Both the position numbers and the translations under genes were made by a program. A stretch of DNA of 64,000 bases from Aricia agestis (lineage: Eukaryota > Arthropoda > Insecta > Lepidoptera > Lycaenidae), in assembly GCF_905147365.1 (NCBI RefSeq), contig NC_056418.1:6385262-6449261 (forward strand), given 5' to 3'. The notes beneath the pieces are model-generated. The model was not told the origin of the DNA. It made no database searches and saw only the letters and a list, made by a program, of their open reading frames with translations. Shown here piece after piece: positions 1 to 10,250 of this stretch (the stretch's first letter is position 1; each line of letters begins with the position of its first letter).

Positions 1-182
1 TAAAAAATACTTTCACTGACGCACACGTTCGGTTTTTTCGATCGAAACGAGTTCCGCAAGTGCGTTTCGTAAAGGAAAACAAACGTTGGTGCTAGTCTCA
101 CGGAATTCCAAATCAAAATTTCACATTCGGAAATTGAATACGGAAAAGGACTATATCTAAAAGCTACTTATTTCTCTTTCAG

Positions 183-338
183 ATACGGTGCTTTTCTTCT
201 AGTGGACACCGTGGTGTCCATAGGCGGTGTACCGTTCTTCATGGACGCGTGGAAAGTGGACGCCGTGTACACTTCCAGTCAAAAAGCGTTAAGCGCTCCC
301 GCTGGAATCACGCCTGTTGCCTTCAGCGCTAGAGCTGA
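183..338 (+). CDS. Spat: Spat exon A (PLP-lysine exon)
   Basis: The acceptor is a pyrimidine-rich tract ending in CAG at 180-182 and the donor is GTGAGT at 339. The first base completes a codon from an upstream exon outside the window. The exon encodes YGAFLLVDTVVSIGGV through the motif SSQKALSAPAG to FSARA, and ends with two bases of a glutamate codon. Confidence 0.92.
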
Positions 339-3300
339 GTGAGTAGTAAATAGAAATATATAGAATTGTTCTAGAAATAACTAGAATTGGAGCCACTTTG
401 GTCATTCTTGACTACTATACAGCGCGAATTTTTGAAAAGAAGCATACAAAATCTGAAACTATGAGACATAAACAAAAATTCGGCCTGTATGATAATTATC
501 AAGAACAAGTTAAAATATGTTGACTTTTATAGATTAGCTTAAACCAATGCTACCGTGTGTGGTTCTACAGTTAAACTCTTTAAAAACAGAAAGCACAGAT
601 TAAGCAATAAGCATACAGCATACTGTCTTGTTCAGCAGACAGCTTACTCACAATGTATGGCAGATGGCTTAAGGACAGATTATAATATTGTATTAATTTT
701 AAATTGAAATTCTGTTAAGGGCAGTTCACACTAATTAAGTAGACGGAACGAGGCGCGACGAGGCAACATAATATTATTATGAATATAGAGTCGGGGTGCC
801 ATCGAAATTCTCATACAAACGTAATACCAAGATCATTTCCCATACGAGAATATCTACCATATTTGAGTTATTATTCAGCTTAAGGTAGTAATTACCTAGG
901 TTCCTGTACAAAGATTCCCTGCAAAATATATTATACATACCAAAAATATGAACGATTGCAATATTTACATGCTAAATTGTAATCGTTCATATTTTTGGTA
1001 TGTAAATATTGTGCAGTGAATCTTTGTACAGGAACCTAGGTAATTACTATCTTATGCTGAATAATAACTCAAATATGATGGTAAATATTCTCGTATGGGA
1101 AATTATTTTGGTAAGTATTACGTTTGTATGAGAATTTCGATGGCATCCGGACTCTTAAGGCTACAAACCATTATTTATAATTTATTTGAATTAAACAATA
1201 ATTTGCTCAAATTATTATCATAGTCGATTATTAAATTCGCGAAATCCCAATTCAATTCGGAATTGAATGCACTCGAAATTCTTGTCTCTTCCAAACCGAA
1301 GCTTTTGATAATGTGTTATCGTTGTTGAATCCCTTTCATATAGTGTATTATAGTACTCAGGTACATACCACAATCAGATACATTTGACGCATTCGTTATC
1401 GATCACATACACTGCTGATGTATTGCTGTCGTAATTACAGCGACAGGAATGAGTCATTTTTGGTATTAAATAGGACTGGTTTTAGGGTCAATTTACACTG
1501 TCTCGGAATGGAACAGAATGGAAGCTCGAGGAATTGGCTCCGGAGAATTATTGAATATTCCGCGGAAGACGCGCGTCCAATTTTTCGGCTTGTATTTAAT
1601 TTGTTTATTATAGGTAAATTGATATAAAGTTAATTGTGCTAAGTACAATTTCGTTGCAAATATTCACTTCCATTCTATTTCGCGGCGGTGCAAATTGAGC
1701 CTTACGGTTCCGTGGTTCAGTCTCAGAACCGTTATAGTTTCAGTCAAGTCCAAGATGGACGATCTTCCGTCTACCGTCACAGTAACTTTATTATAATATC
1801 TTCGCTGGTCTGCCGTCTGAACGTCCGACACACACTTTTTCTTATTGCTTTTCAGGGTTCCGTACCCAAAAGGTAAAAACGGGACCCTATTACTGAGACT
1901 TCGATGTCTGTCCGTCTGTCTGTCTGTATGTCTCCAGGCTGTAACTCAAGAACCGCTATCGCTAGACTTCTAAAATTTTCACAGATTATGTATGTCTGTT
2001 GCTGCTATAGCAACAAATACTAAAAAAACAAAATAAATTAAATATTTAAGGAGAACTCCCATACAACAAAAATGATTATTTTGCTATTTTTTGCTCCATA
2101 TCAAATCGGAACCCTTCGTCCGCGAGTCCAACTCGCACTTGGCCGACTTTTTTATTAAAACTCGACTGCTTTGATAAGTATTGGCTGGTTTAGTGTTAAA
2201 GAGTATGAATTGGCAAAAAATAGAATTCATCAGATTAGGTACAATTAATTCCCCTTGAAATAGGCAAACTACAACGCTATATAAGTACGGTCTTCAGTCT
2301 TGACCTATGTCCTAACTCCTATATCTTGACAATAACATCAAAACTTTTGTGATTGCGTACATTTTTTAAATATAACACAACATAACAACAACAGCACATT
2401 AAATTTTTAAATTTTTCCAAGTGATCCATATCCATATTTTCCAAAATAAAATAATCAAACACTATCATGGTGTTAAATAAATTATTTGTGCTGTTAGACA
2501 ATTTAGGCTTATGTATGTATGTTTAGCTTTTATTATTTTAATCCACTTTAATCATGTATAAGCAATTAAGACATTGTTTACGACTTGACCAGCAACTTGT
2601 TATGGCGTTGCCATGACATCTTTTGGACATGCGCAATAAAAGGTTTGTGCAAAAATACGCCGACGAACACGGCCAGTGATTTGAAAGGAGTTTCAGTTTT
2701 GCAATATTTATATTTCCAGGGAGAGAATAAACAAGAGGGAACACGAGCCGCCGTTCTACTTCGACGTGAAAATACTGGCGCAGCAGTGGAACTGCCACGG
2801 TAACACTAGATTGTTAGTGTTTGCTTTGTTTCGTTCAAACGGTTCAGATTAGCATAGAAATATTTGGGGTTCGAAATTTGAAAAAACATTCGAAAATTTT
2901 GAAACTGGAACGTTCCACGAAAAATTATATTATGTTCGCTTTTCTTTTTGCAAATGGGGATTGTCCATTTTTTTTTAATTTTGCTCATTACAAAAACATT
3001 TCGAGGAATAAGGTCAGTGATCGTTTTTCTGTATATAAACGAAAAAAAAACCCATTAGTTACTTATATTTTTGAACAAATACGTTTAACCTTTGTTTGAC
3101 CTTCAATGGCGTTAAATTAGCAATAAATTCGTCCAACATTACGTTTCGAACTTTTGGTGAGCTTCTCGTATCAGCTTTCACATAATGAGAACTTGCATTT
3201 GACGAACCAGCCATTATAAATAAGATTGAAAGGAAATTTAAAACATATGCAGATGTCGATTGGCGGCCGATGATGACGTCAGAGCGAAACTTTAAAAAAA

Positions 3301-6024
3301 ATATTGAGAAGAAACTAGTCAATGAATTTCAAAATTATTTAATTTATATTCTTAAAATACTCTATTTTAACGAAAAAAAATATAAAAAGTACATGTGATT
3401 TTTTTTTGACAATGCCCATTGTTTATTTGGTGTACATGAAAATCGACAATGTGTGTTTAAAAATAAAAATATTGCATTTTATGTAGAGTTTGCCGAATCA
3501 AAAATAGTTGCTTTTATGCACAAGTAAAATGTTGTGTGGAAATATTTTCCTAATTTGAAAAGAATCTGCTGTTTCATACAAAATAAATTCTACACCTGTA
3601 TATTTTTTTTATGAAATAAGAGGGCAAACGAGCAAACGGGTCACCTGATGAAAAGCAACTTCCGTCGCCCATGGACACTCGCAGCATCAGAATAGCTGCA
3701 GGTGCGTTGCCGGCCTTTTAAGAGGGAATAGGGTAATAGGGGAGGGTAAGGAAGGGAATAGGGTAGGCGATTGGGCCTCCGGTAAACTCACTCACTCGGC
3801 GAAACACGGCGCAAGCGCTGTTTCACGCCGGTTTTCTGTGAAAACGTGGTATTTCTGCGATCGAGCCGGCCCATTCATGCCGAAGCATGGCATGACTCTC
3901 CCACGTATAAAGGTTTGTTTTTCAAGTAGGTTTGTTGCATAGAAATAGTTTCTTATATTCAGAATAATTGAAAACTTTAGTGGATGAAGCAGTAAGCAAG
4001 AGTAAGTAAGAGTTAAAAAATTGCCGTGCATAAATGGGGGGCTTTAGGCAAAATGATTTGAAATCAAAAAATGTGGATTTTATGTATGGCCAGATATAAT
4101 ATTAGTCAGATAATGAAGTAGGAAATAGTTAAAATGTTTGTTAAAATAATAAAGGAAAAAAATGAGCAATTTTCCTAAAAAAGTTTTATTTATCTGATTC
4201 ATCCACTCACATCTGCAATTGTTATTTGTTGTATTCTGCAAATTCTCGAAACGGAATGTCATTACCATTTTCCCAGATACCATCACACCTTAAGTCCACC
4301 TCTGGTTTGGGCTCTCCGGTGCAGCTTGAAGGAAATTTCAGAGGAAACTCTGGAAAAGAGTTGGGAGCGTCACACGAACACCATGGTCCATTTCCACAAG
4401 CGTCTCCAGGAGATGGGCTTTAAGTTCCTCATTCCGAAGCCGGAAGACCGTCTACCGACCGTCACGACCGTGGTCTTACCACCAGGGTACGATTATCTGG
4501 CCTTCGTCAAGTACATGGTGAAGAAGTGAGTGTTTTCAGATCTTTTCTGTGTAGTATTTAGTCCTTCCTATCACAAAACTAAGCAAATACTTAAAGAAAC
4601 TAAGGCTGCACTCGGAAACATTTATTAATTATTAGAATCTACTCAACTTTAATGTAATAAAGAGTTTAGCCGAAAATCTAATAGGTATAGGGCTTTCCTC
4701 TGACAAAATCTTTATTTATTTGAAGTCGTAATGCTATTTAAGAGGAGTCCACACCGCCCTTTTTCCATACAAAGGTTGTCCCCTGTTTCCTCCCTGGATA
4801 ATGCTAGTAGAATTATAATTTTTTTCCTGAATATCTACGGCCACGAATACAATGTCCCTATCATTTCTTTTTTTTTTCATAATTTAATTATTAAATAAGA
4901 TATGAACGTTAAAAAACCCAAAAAAATGGCAAGATTTTCCGCTGTGTTCAAACATCCAGAAAACAGATTTGGCTAGATTTTACAAAAAAAAGTAAAACAT
5001 AGGAACACAGCTCAAGCCTTTCTTTAATCTTCAATGAAAAAAGTACTTAAATTGGTTAAGTTTTGGAGAAGGAATCAGGGGACAACGAATCGTTGATTTT
5101 CTGCAGTTGTCTCTATCGCATTCTGCGGTATAGGCTTGAGGTAAGGGAGACAGCTGCTATACCTAGATATTACACGTACTTTTTTTTCATTTCTCTAGCC
5201 CCTATAGTGTTAGCACGGCGACCAGCGGAAATGCGAAAGTATGGACAAACTGTGGAAATAAACCTAAGGTGCCGTTCCGATCTTTTTTCGTTCCGAAAAA
5301 TTCAATTAAAATGCCACTTTATGACACACTATAGTATATGTGATAATGTAGGATATTATTTGAATTTTTAGAACTATAGTCTGTCATAAAGTGGCTTTTT
5401 AATTGAATTATTCGGAACTAAAAAAGATCGGAACGGCACCTTAAGTTTATCTCCACAGTTTGTGACTATAGTCTGTCATAAAGTGGCATTTTAATTGAAT
5501 TTTTCGGAACGAAAAAAGATCGGAACGGCACCTTAGGTTTATTTCCACAGTTTGTCCATACTTTCGCATTTCCGCTGGTCGCCGTGCTAGCACTACTGGT
5601 GTATAAAGAAACTACGAGTAACGATACTAACGCTAATAAAGGAATATAACTTATTTTCTTTCTGTCAAAATCTTATTATATAACTACTTAATATTAATGA
5701 CTCTGAGTACAGGCGTTTAAAATCGATAGATAATTTTAAATAAGGACTATAATATCTTTTCCGATTGACTTTTATTCATAATTTACTTACAAGAGTAGGG
5801 TTTAAGAAAGAATAAGAAAGGGTATTTATAATATAGTTCGATGTCTCTATAAGTTTTATATTTCTTTCAGACACAACATCCTGATATTTGCCGGTCTGGG
5901 GCCCACCAAAGGCAAGGCTCTACGTATCGGCACCATGGGTATCAATTCCACCATACAAGTAGCAGACGCTTTAGCAGATGCTATGACGGATACTCTGAAG
6001 AATCTCACCAAATCATCTCTGTAG
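183..6024 (+). CDS. Spat: Alanine-glyoxylate / serine-pyruvate aminotransferase, C-terminal four exons (5' partial)
   Basis: PLP-dependent class V aminotransferase of the AGXT family. Known members transfer an amino group between alanine or serine and glyoxylate or pyruvate, and some insect members act on 3-hydroxykynurenine. Coding exons are 183-338, 2720-2812, 4277-4525 and 5871-6024, about 216 residues in all. Visible family landmarks are LLVDTVVSIGG (the aspartate that contacts the PLP ring), TSSQKALSAPAG with the Schiff-base lysine codon at 283-285, WNCHGNTRLYHHT spanning a splice junction, RLPTVTTVVLPPGYD, and GLGPTKGKALRIGTMG near the end. Splice phases join cleanly (phase 2 at each junction), and the reading frame ends at TAG 6022-6024. 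The protein ends in SSL, only a weak resemblance to a peroxisomal PTS1 tripeptide. Upstream exons are outside the window. Family assignment is secure; the exact substrate is inference. Confidence 0.93.
788..1154. repeat. Foldback (inverted-repeat) element
   Basis: Arms of about 175 bp (788-962 and 975-1154) are reverse complements with few mismatches. They begin GAGTCGGGGTGCCATCGAAA and close on a 12-base loop. No convincing target duplication is visible. Most likely a MITE or foldback transposon. Confidence 0.75.
1853..2158 (+). repeat. Dispersed repeat family A
   Basis: It begins AGGGTTCCGTACCCAAAAGG, contains a GTCTGTCCGTCTGTCTGTCT tract, and ends GAGTCCAACTCGCACTTGGC. Other copies are near 33880, 34150/35263 and 45326. 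This is a non-coding interspersed repeat of LINE-tail type that is common in insects; the exact class is not established here. Confidence 0.7.
2720..2812 (+). CDS. Spat: Spat exon B
   Basis: The acceptor is TTTCCAG at 2713-2719. An earlier GTAACA at 2800 looks like a donor but would break the frame and remove conserved residues. Using GTTAGT at 2813 instead restores the family pattern WxCxGxxRxYHHT across the junction with the next exon. The exon encodes ERINKREHEPPFYFDVKIL then AQQWNCHGNTR. Confidence 0.82.
2955..3418. mobile_element. MITE-like element D, copy 1
   Basis: The ends are inverted: TGGGGATTGTCC on the left and GGACAATGCCCA-like sequence on the right. It is about 464 bp and is nearly identical in length and sequence to the copy at 52422-52882, in the same orientation. 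Both copies carry a short conserved - strand ORF ending in LKVKQRLNVFVQKYK. Confidence 0.7.
3603..3906 (-). mobile_element. SINE-like repeat L (full length)
   Basis: On the - strand it starts ACGTGGGAGAGTCATGCCAT, passes through a CCCTACCC/CCCTTCC region and GGCCGGCAACGCACCTGCAG, and ends CTCTTATTTCATAAAAAA. It is about 300 bp. Related copies: 19371-19537, 34226-34525, 43405-43513 (tail only), 54386-54727 and 61010-61338. Confidence 0.8.
4277..4525 (+). CDS. Spat: Spat exon C
   Basis: The acceptor is TTTTCCCAG and the donor is GTGAGT at 4526. The exon encodes YHHTLSPPLVWALRCSLKEI, a helix-rich stretch ending in ETLEKSWERHTNTMVHFHKR, and then RLPTVTTVVLPPGYDYLAF. All are typical of the small C-terminal domain of AGXT enzymes. 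Confidence 0.93.
4943..5170 (+). repeat. Dispersed repeat E, copy 1
   Basis: This segment includes AGGAACACAGCTCAAGCCTT and TTTTGGAGAAGGAATCAGGG. It is matched in reverse orientation at 59259-59543. It lies in the last Spat intron. The class is unknown; it may be a LINE fragment. Confidence 0.6.
5206..5594. repeat. Three-armed palindromic element in the last Spat intron
   Basis: The left arm (5206-5325) begins AGTGTTAGCACGGCGACCAG. It is followed by one shorter inverted arm (about 5375-5460) and then a second, longer inverted arm (5464-5594). The core GGTGCCGTTCCGATC recurs in all three. It looks like a terminal-inverted-repeat MITE that has duplicated one end. Confidence 0.7.
5871..6024 (+). 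CDS. Spat: Spat terminal exon
   Basis: The acceptor is TTTCTTTCAG. The exon encodes KHNILIFAGLGPTKGKALRI and GTMGINSTIQVADALADAM, ending at TAG. The arginine in ALRIG matches the residue that binds the substrate carboxylate in this family. Confidence 0.93.
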
Positions 6025-6219
6025 TTTTTTAAGTCTTAAGAAAACATAGATTATGGTGGAAATGTAGCGTTTGCTAGTAGTGTATGTAGTATATATTAGT
6101 CTGTATTAGTGTGTATTAGTCTGTAGATAAGCTGTTATGTTATGTTTAATATTAGTCTGTAGATAAGCTGTTATGTTTAATAATTACTATTGGTTATAAC
6201 TTATAACTTTGTTAATAAA
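6025..6219 (+). terminator. Spat 3' UTR and polyadenylation signal
   Basis: The stop codon is followed by an AT-rich 3' UTR. It contains a near-perfect direct repeat of ATTAGTCTGTAGATAAGCTG (copies near 6114 and 6152). The canonical AATAAA is at 6214-6219. Confidence 0.6.
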
Positions 6220-6324
6220 ATCGGGGCTGTTAAAGTTCTCATCTTTAATTTCTTGGCTATATAATTGGCATAATATATCAAGGTCTTTAGCTGAAACTAT
6301 AAAAATATACTTTTTTATTTCTTT

Positions 6325-6402
6325 GCGAAAATGTGTATGTCTGTCTGTAACCTCTTCACGTCCAAACCACTGAACCGCTTGTTGCTTGATATGAAAATAC
6401 TT
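6325..6402 (-). repeat. RTE-like LINE tail fragment
   Basis: TGTCTGTCTGTAACCTCTTC followed by CACTGAACCGCTT matches the 3' portion of the LINE-tail family seen at 20265-20482 and 63350-63537. Confidence 0.5.
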
Positions 6403-6406
6403 TTAA

Positions 6407-6550
6407 GGCCTGTTTCACCACTTCCTGATAAGTAACGAATAGGCTAACCACCAATTAACTTGATATCGAGTATGGAGAATCTGGAGAATCTGTCAAAAAA
6501 GTTGTGAATAGCCTATTCGGCATTTAATCAGAAAGTGGTGAAACGGGCCC
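6407..6550. mobile_element. MITE G (GGGCCTGTTTCACCACTT family), copy 1
   Basis: The terminal inverted repeats are GGCCTGTTTCACCACTTCCT on the left and its complement ending GTGGTGAAACGGGCCC on the right. It is about 144 bp and largely palindromic. It lies just downstream of Spat. Confidence 0.75.
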
Positions 6551-9221
6551 TTTGTTTAGGGAAACGACGCTTGCAATAAAAGAATTTTGCGCAACGCAGT
6601 TACGGGCGCCATCTATAGCCTTGATTAAGGGCAGGTTATTCCAAATTCACGTTTCTAGAATATATACATGTATACATCTTTTAACTAGTGACTTTTTTGG
6701 TTAGAAACACAATACAGATAATTTTACTCGATAAAAAAAATTCCGAAACAACCTCGAAAACATTTTGAGTTTAATAGGACTTACAGGGACTCAATAAAAA
6801 AATAATTTGGACAGTTCGATTACTATTAAAATTTTACAGGGAAATGATTGGATACATGTTTACTTATAATATTTTTTATCTAAGTAAAAAGGTTTTTTCT
6901 CCTATTTCGTCCTATCATGGACGCGGCGAGCGCGTAACCGCCACCGTACAAGGCGCGCTGATATGAATGTTGTTTTAATGTCATTTACGTCGATATTCGC
7001 ACTGACAGACATCGACCTGCTACTTTAGGAATAACCTTAAATAAAATACGTGAGTAAAAGTTTTATAAAATCATTTTTAATATGAAAATGTCATGGATAG
7101 ATAAATAAAAGTCCACAAAAATTTCACAGGTATATTAACGTACTGATATTGTATGACCGTAGTTTTTACATAACTAAGACTGGTTGCACTTAGTGTCCTG
7201 ACACCTAAACGACCGAAATGATATGTTCACAATCATATTTTATTATCTATCCCTCTCTATACTCGGGCAACAGTTGAGACAGCTGTATTATAAAATAAAA
7301 ACAATGCAACACAAGCAACTTTATAAGTACCCTTTATGGCTATTAGTTTGTTATTCGCAAGCCATAGGTGATTATTTCTAACGTTAGATCATTATAACAC
7401 TAACACCGAGGCACACCTCGTATGAACTAAATGACGCTTATAAACAAAAAAGTTAAAAAAAAATAGAACACCGAATTTTCATTGCTAACCATCTAAATTT
7501 TATTTTTATTTTAGAGCACAAATTCTGTTGATGCAATAAAATTAATTAAAATTTAGCTGAAATATTGTGTATCAATGATCTCTTAGTGCCTTATCACACT
7601 GGCGATTAGCGAGCGATTTGTAAGCGACGCGACTGCGCAGCGCACACACCGCGATTGCGCGGCGTGCACGTCGCGACAGCGCAGCGCCGTCGCGGCGTGG
7701 CGTGGACGCCATTTTGTACACTCGTCTACACAGATTATTATTATATATAGTAGACTCGTCTAGGGAGTGACGTCAGAATCCATTTTGCTGCTGAGTGTCC
7801 AAAACGGCAAAGGCAAGCTGCCTGCACGCCGCGCAATCGCGGCGTGTGCCCCGCGCAGTCGCGTCACTTTCAAATCGCTCGCTAATCGCCAGTGTGATAA
7901 GGCCCTTAACAGCAACAATTAATAGTGTAATTCAAATTGAAATAAACAAGTACATACTTTTAGTACTACTAAGTTTATTAAATTACTATAATTTACTTTT
8001 CAATATTTAGACCAATTCGAGTCATCTAGTTGCACACGAACTATGAACCTTCGTCTTTAATTTTAAAATCTAATAATTACTGTGTAATTAATTATACAAT
8101 ATATTTTTGCCAATCGAAATCGAGTACAACTATGATACATACATAATTTTGAAGGACTAGAACCCACAAAGACGCGAAAAAGTTTTTTAATTTTTTTTGG
8201 CAATGTTTTTAACAACAACTTTGAAATATATTTTAATGCCGTAAAAGCAAAAATACTCTTATAATAACTAATATTATATTAGGATACACGTTTTAAAGAA
8301 GATTAGAAGAGAAATGTAAAAAATATATGTAGTAGGTTTTCACACTGCGTCGCAAAAACGCACGACTGCAAAAAAAATGTTTTCAACCAGTTTTGGTGCA
8401 TTTGGTATATTGACGTTAAATATTTCCTATTCTTATTTAAAACGTATATTATGTATCATAAGCAGACATTCTTAGCTACATGGCATTCAATTCATCACAT
8501 CAACTCACTGGGACTAGCTTTCTTAATTACGTAACTATAGAACGTTTTACCTAGTAATTAAACAAAACTAGTCGCGACAAAACCTAATTTATCGTTTATG
8601 AGTAACGTATCTACTTCGATATAAAACTGTAAAACATTACTTTATATAAGTATATTATAAAAAATATTTACAAAATATCATCTGAATATAATTTAAAACG
8701 AACTTAACTTTACCTAAATTATCTACATGTTAACACAGGCAAATAAAAGATGTTATAAGCTAACAGATGATTCAAGTGTAACATTTAAACGGGATGGTTT
8801 ATACATAGAGTTATACAAACTACAAGCAAATGCACAGTAAAAATGGTCAATCTAATGACAATTAATTATATTTAATAACAAGAATGACCATCACGATCTA
8901 GCGTATTATTAACATGAATAAAACTATTTTCGGCAACCAATTTTATATCTACAAAAATATTTTAAGTAAGTATAGACTTTAAGCCTACCCAAATTTTGTC
9001 CACAACAACGTCGAAAATTATTTTCGAAATTCTTTAAATCTATAATTGCTTTCATAATATTATAACCAATAAATTATTCCAATAAAATATTATAACCAAT
9101 TAATGATACATTTTATTAGGCGTAATAAATAATAACAATCGATTAATCGTCACATAGACCATGTTTAACGTACATCATAGTCGATAATAAATATGCACAT
9201 ATGTAAAATAAAGTTTAATAA
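6551..9221. other. Intergenic region between the convergent Spat and sog genes
   Basis: This region contains the 320-bp MITE at 7586-7905. Otherwise it is AT-rich sequence with no ORF, RNA gene or motif I can support. Confidence 0.6.
7586..7905. mobile_element. 320-bp PIF/Harbinger-like MITE
   Basis: The inverted ends are GTGCCTTATCACACTGGCGA / TCGCCAGTGTGATAAGGCCC, continuing with GATTAGCGAGCGATTT. The element is flanked by a 3-bp TTA duplication (7583-7585 and 7906-7908). Its interior arms are unusually GC-rich and CpG-rich for the region. TTA duplications and GGGCC-like ends are typical of PIF/Harbinger elements. Confidence 0.75.
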
Positions 9222-10124
9222 TTTATTATTTACATTAAGAAAATATGGCACATCTTTAACATCGCAAACTTTCCACACGGAGCGATTCAGCCGCGCGACG
9301 GCCGCTGCGTTTTTTCGAAACGCGTTCAATTTATAGAGATAATACCAATTAGCAATACCGGTGGGAAATGAATATTCATAGAAACGCAGCGCGCAGTCGC
9401 GCGGCCGACCGCCGCACACCATAATGGTAAACACATTACGCAAGAATACATAAAAATATATCAGTCTATAGAGCGAAGCGTTCACTCACACTTAGCCTAG
9501 GAGCAGTCTGGGGGTAAGCCTAGTTTACATAGTAGAGTAAACCGTTAAACTCATGAGCATACGATGATTTTCGTTAATAACGATTAGTTTATGAAATCGA
9601 TTACGATGCACAAAATCGAGCTGCGAATTAAATAATAAAATACTGATTGATTCGTGCCAGAGTATATTAGGTGCACATTGTGATGTTACAAGTTACGTTT
9701 TATCACCAATGTAAAAAATTTATAACATTAGGGCCAATTTTTTAACGGCCAGTACGACAGGCGGAAATACCAATTCGCGAACCACGTAGTCACCACAGAA
9801 AAATTACTTCAACAGAATGTCTTCCGGGGCTAGCGATTCGGACCTTGTCCATTGAGGGGCAGAAGCAGAACGCAGGAAAACTGGGTTCCCAATATCGTAA
9901 AGTTCAATCGGAAATTGCCTGAGCCTTGAAGCTCTAAAATCCTAACGCGACGATGCGATGCAATATGCCTCGCAAAGTTTGATTAGAAAATGCCTGAGCC
10001 TTGAACTCTGCTAGTCCTTGGACAGTCAAGGTGCCCGCTCACTCGCGGACGAATCGCAGCGTTCGCCAATCGCCCCTTGTGGATACGCTCATAGTGTAAC
10101 GTTTGCTCCGTGCACGTGTGTCGC
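9222..10124 (-). terminator. sog 3' UTR and candidate polyadenylation signal
   Basis: Downstream of the stop the first AATAAA on the - strand is at 9227-9222, giving a 3' UTR of about 900 bases. A 106-codon open frame at 9165-9485 lies within it and shows no recognisable domain, so I treat it as non-coding. Confidence 0.45.
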
Positions 10125-10250
10125 TCAGCTGTGCGGGCGCGGCGCTCGCTGGCGGCGGTGTCGTGCGCACGAACAGCACCCGTCGCCGCGCCGCCGTCGC
10201 GCGCACGCCGCGCGGTTGCAGCGCTTGCGGACGCAGGTGACCTCCCCATC
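10125..10250 (-). CDS. sog: sog terminal exon
   Basis: The acceptor is ATATTTTCAG. The exon encodes DGEVTCVRKRCNRAACARRR, then GDGCCSCARH and an arginine/proline tail, and stops at TGA (10125-10127). It completes the fourth VWC domain. The cysteine motif is CCSC rather than the usual CCxxC, and the exon is about 75% G+C. Confidence 0.9.
   Translation of the reverse strand, partial: DGEVTCVRKRCNRAACARRRRGDGCCSCARHRRQRAPRPHS

Larger units (their letters stand above)
339..2719. other. Spat intron with foldback element and dispersed repeat
   Basis: This 2.4-kb intron holds a 367-bp foldback element (788-1154) and one copy of dispersed repeat family A (1853-2158). The rest is AT-rich DNA in which I see nothing specific. 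Confidence 0.7.

Noticed and set aside
9165..9485. 106-codon - strand open frame downstream of sog
   Set aside because: It lies in the probable sog 3' UTR, has no recognisable domain, and spans both GC-rich and AT-rich stretches as expected by chance.
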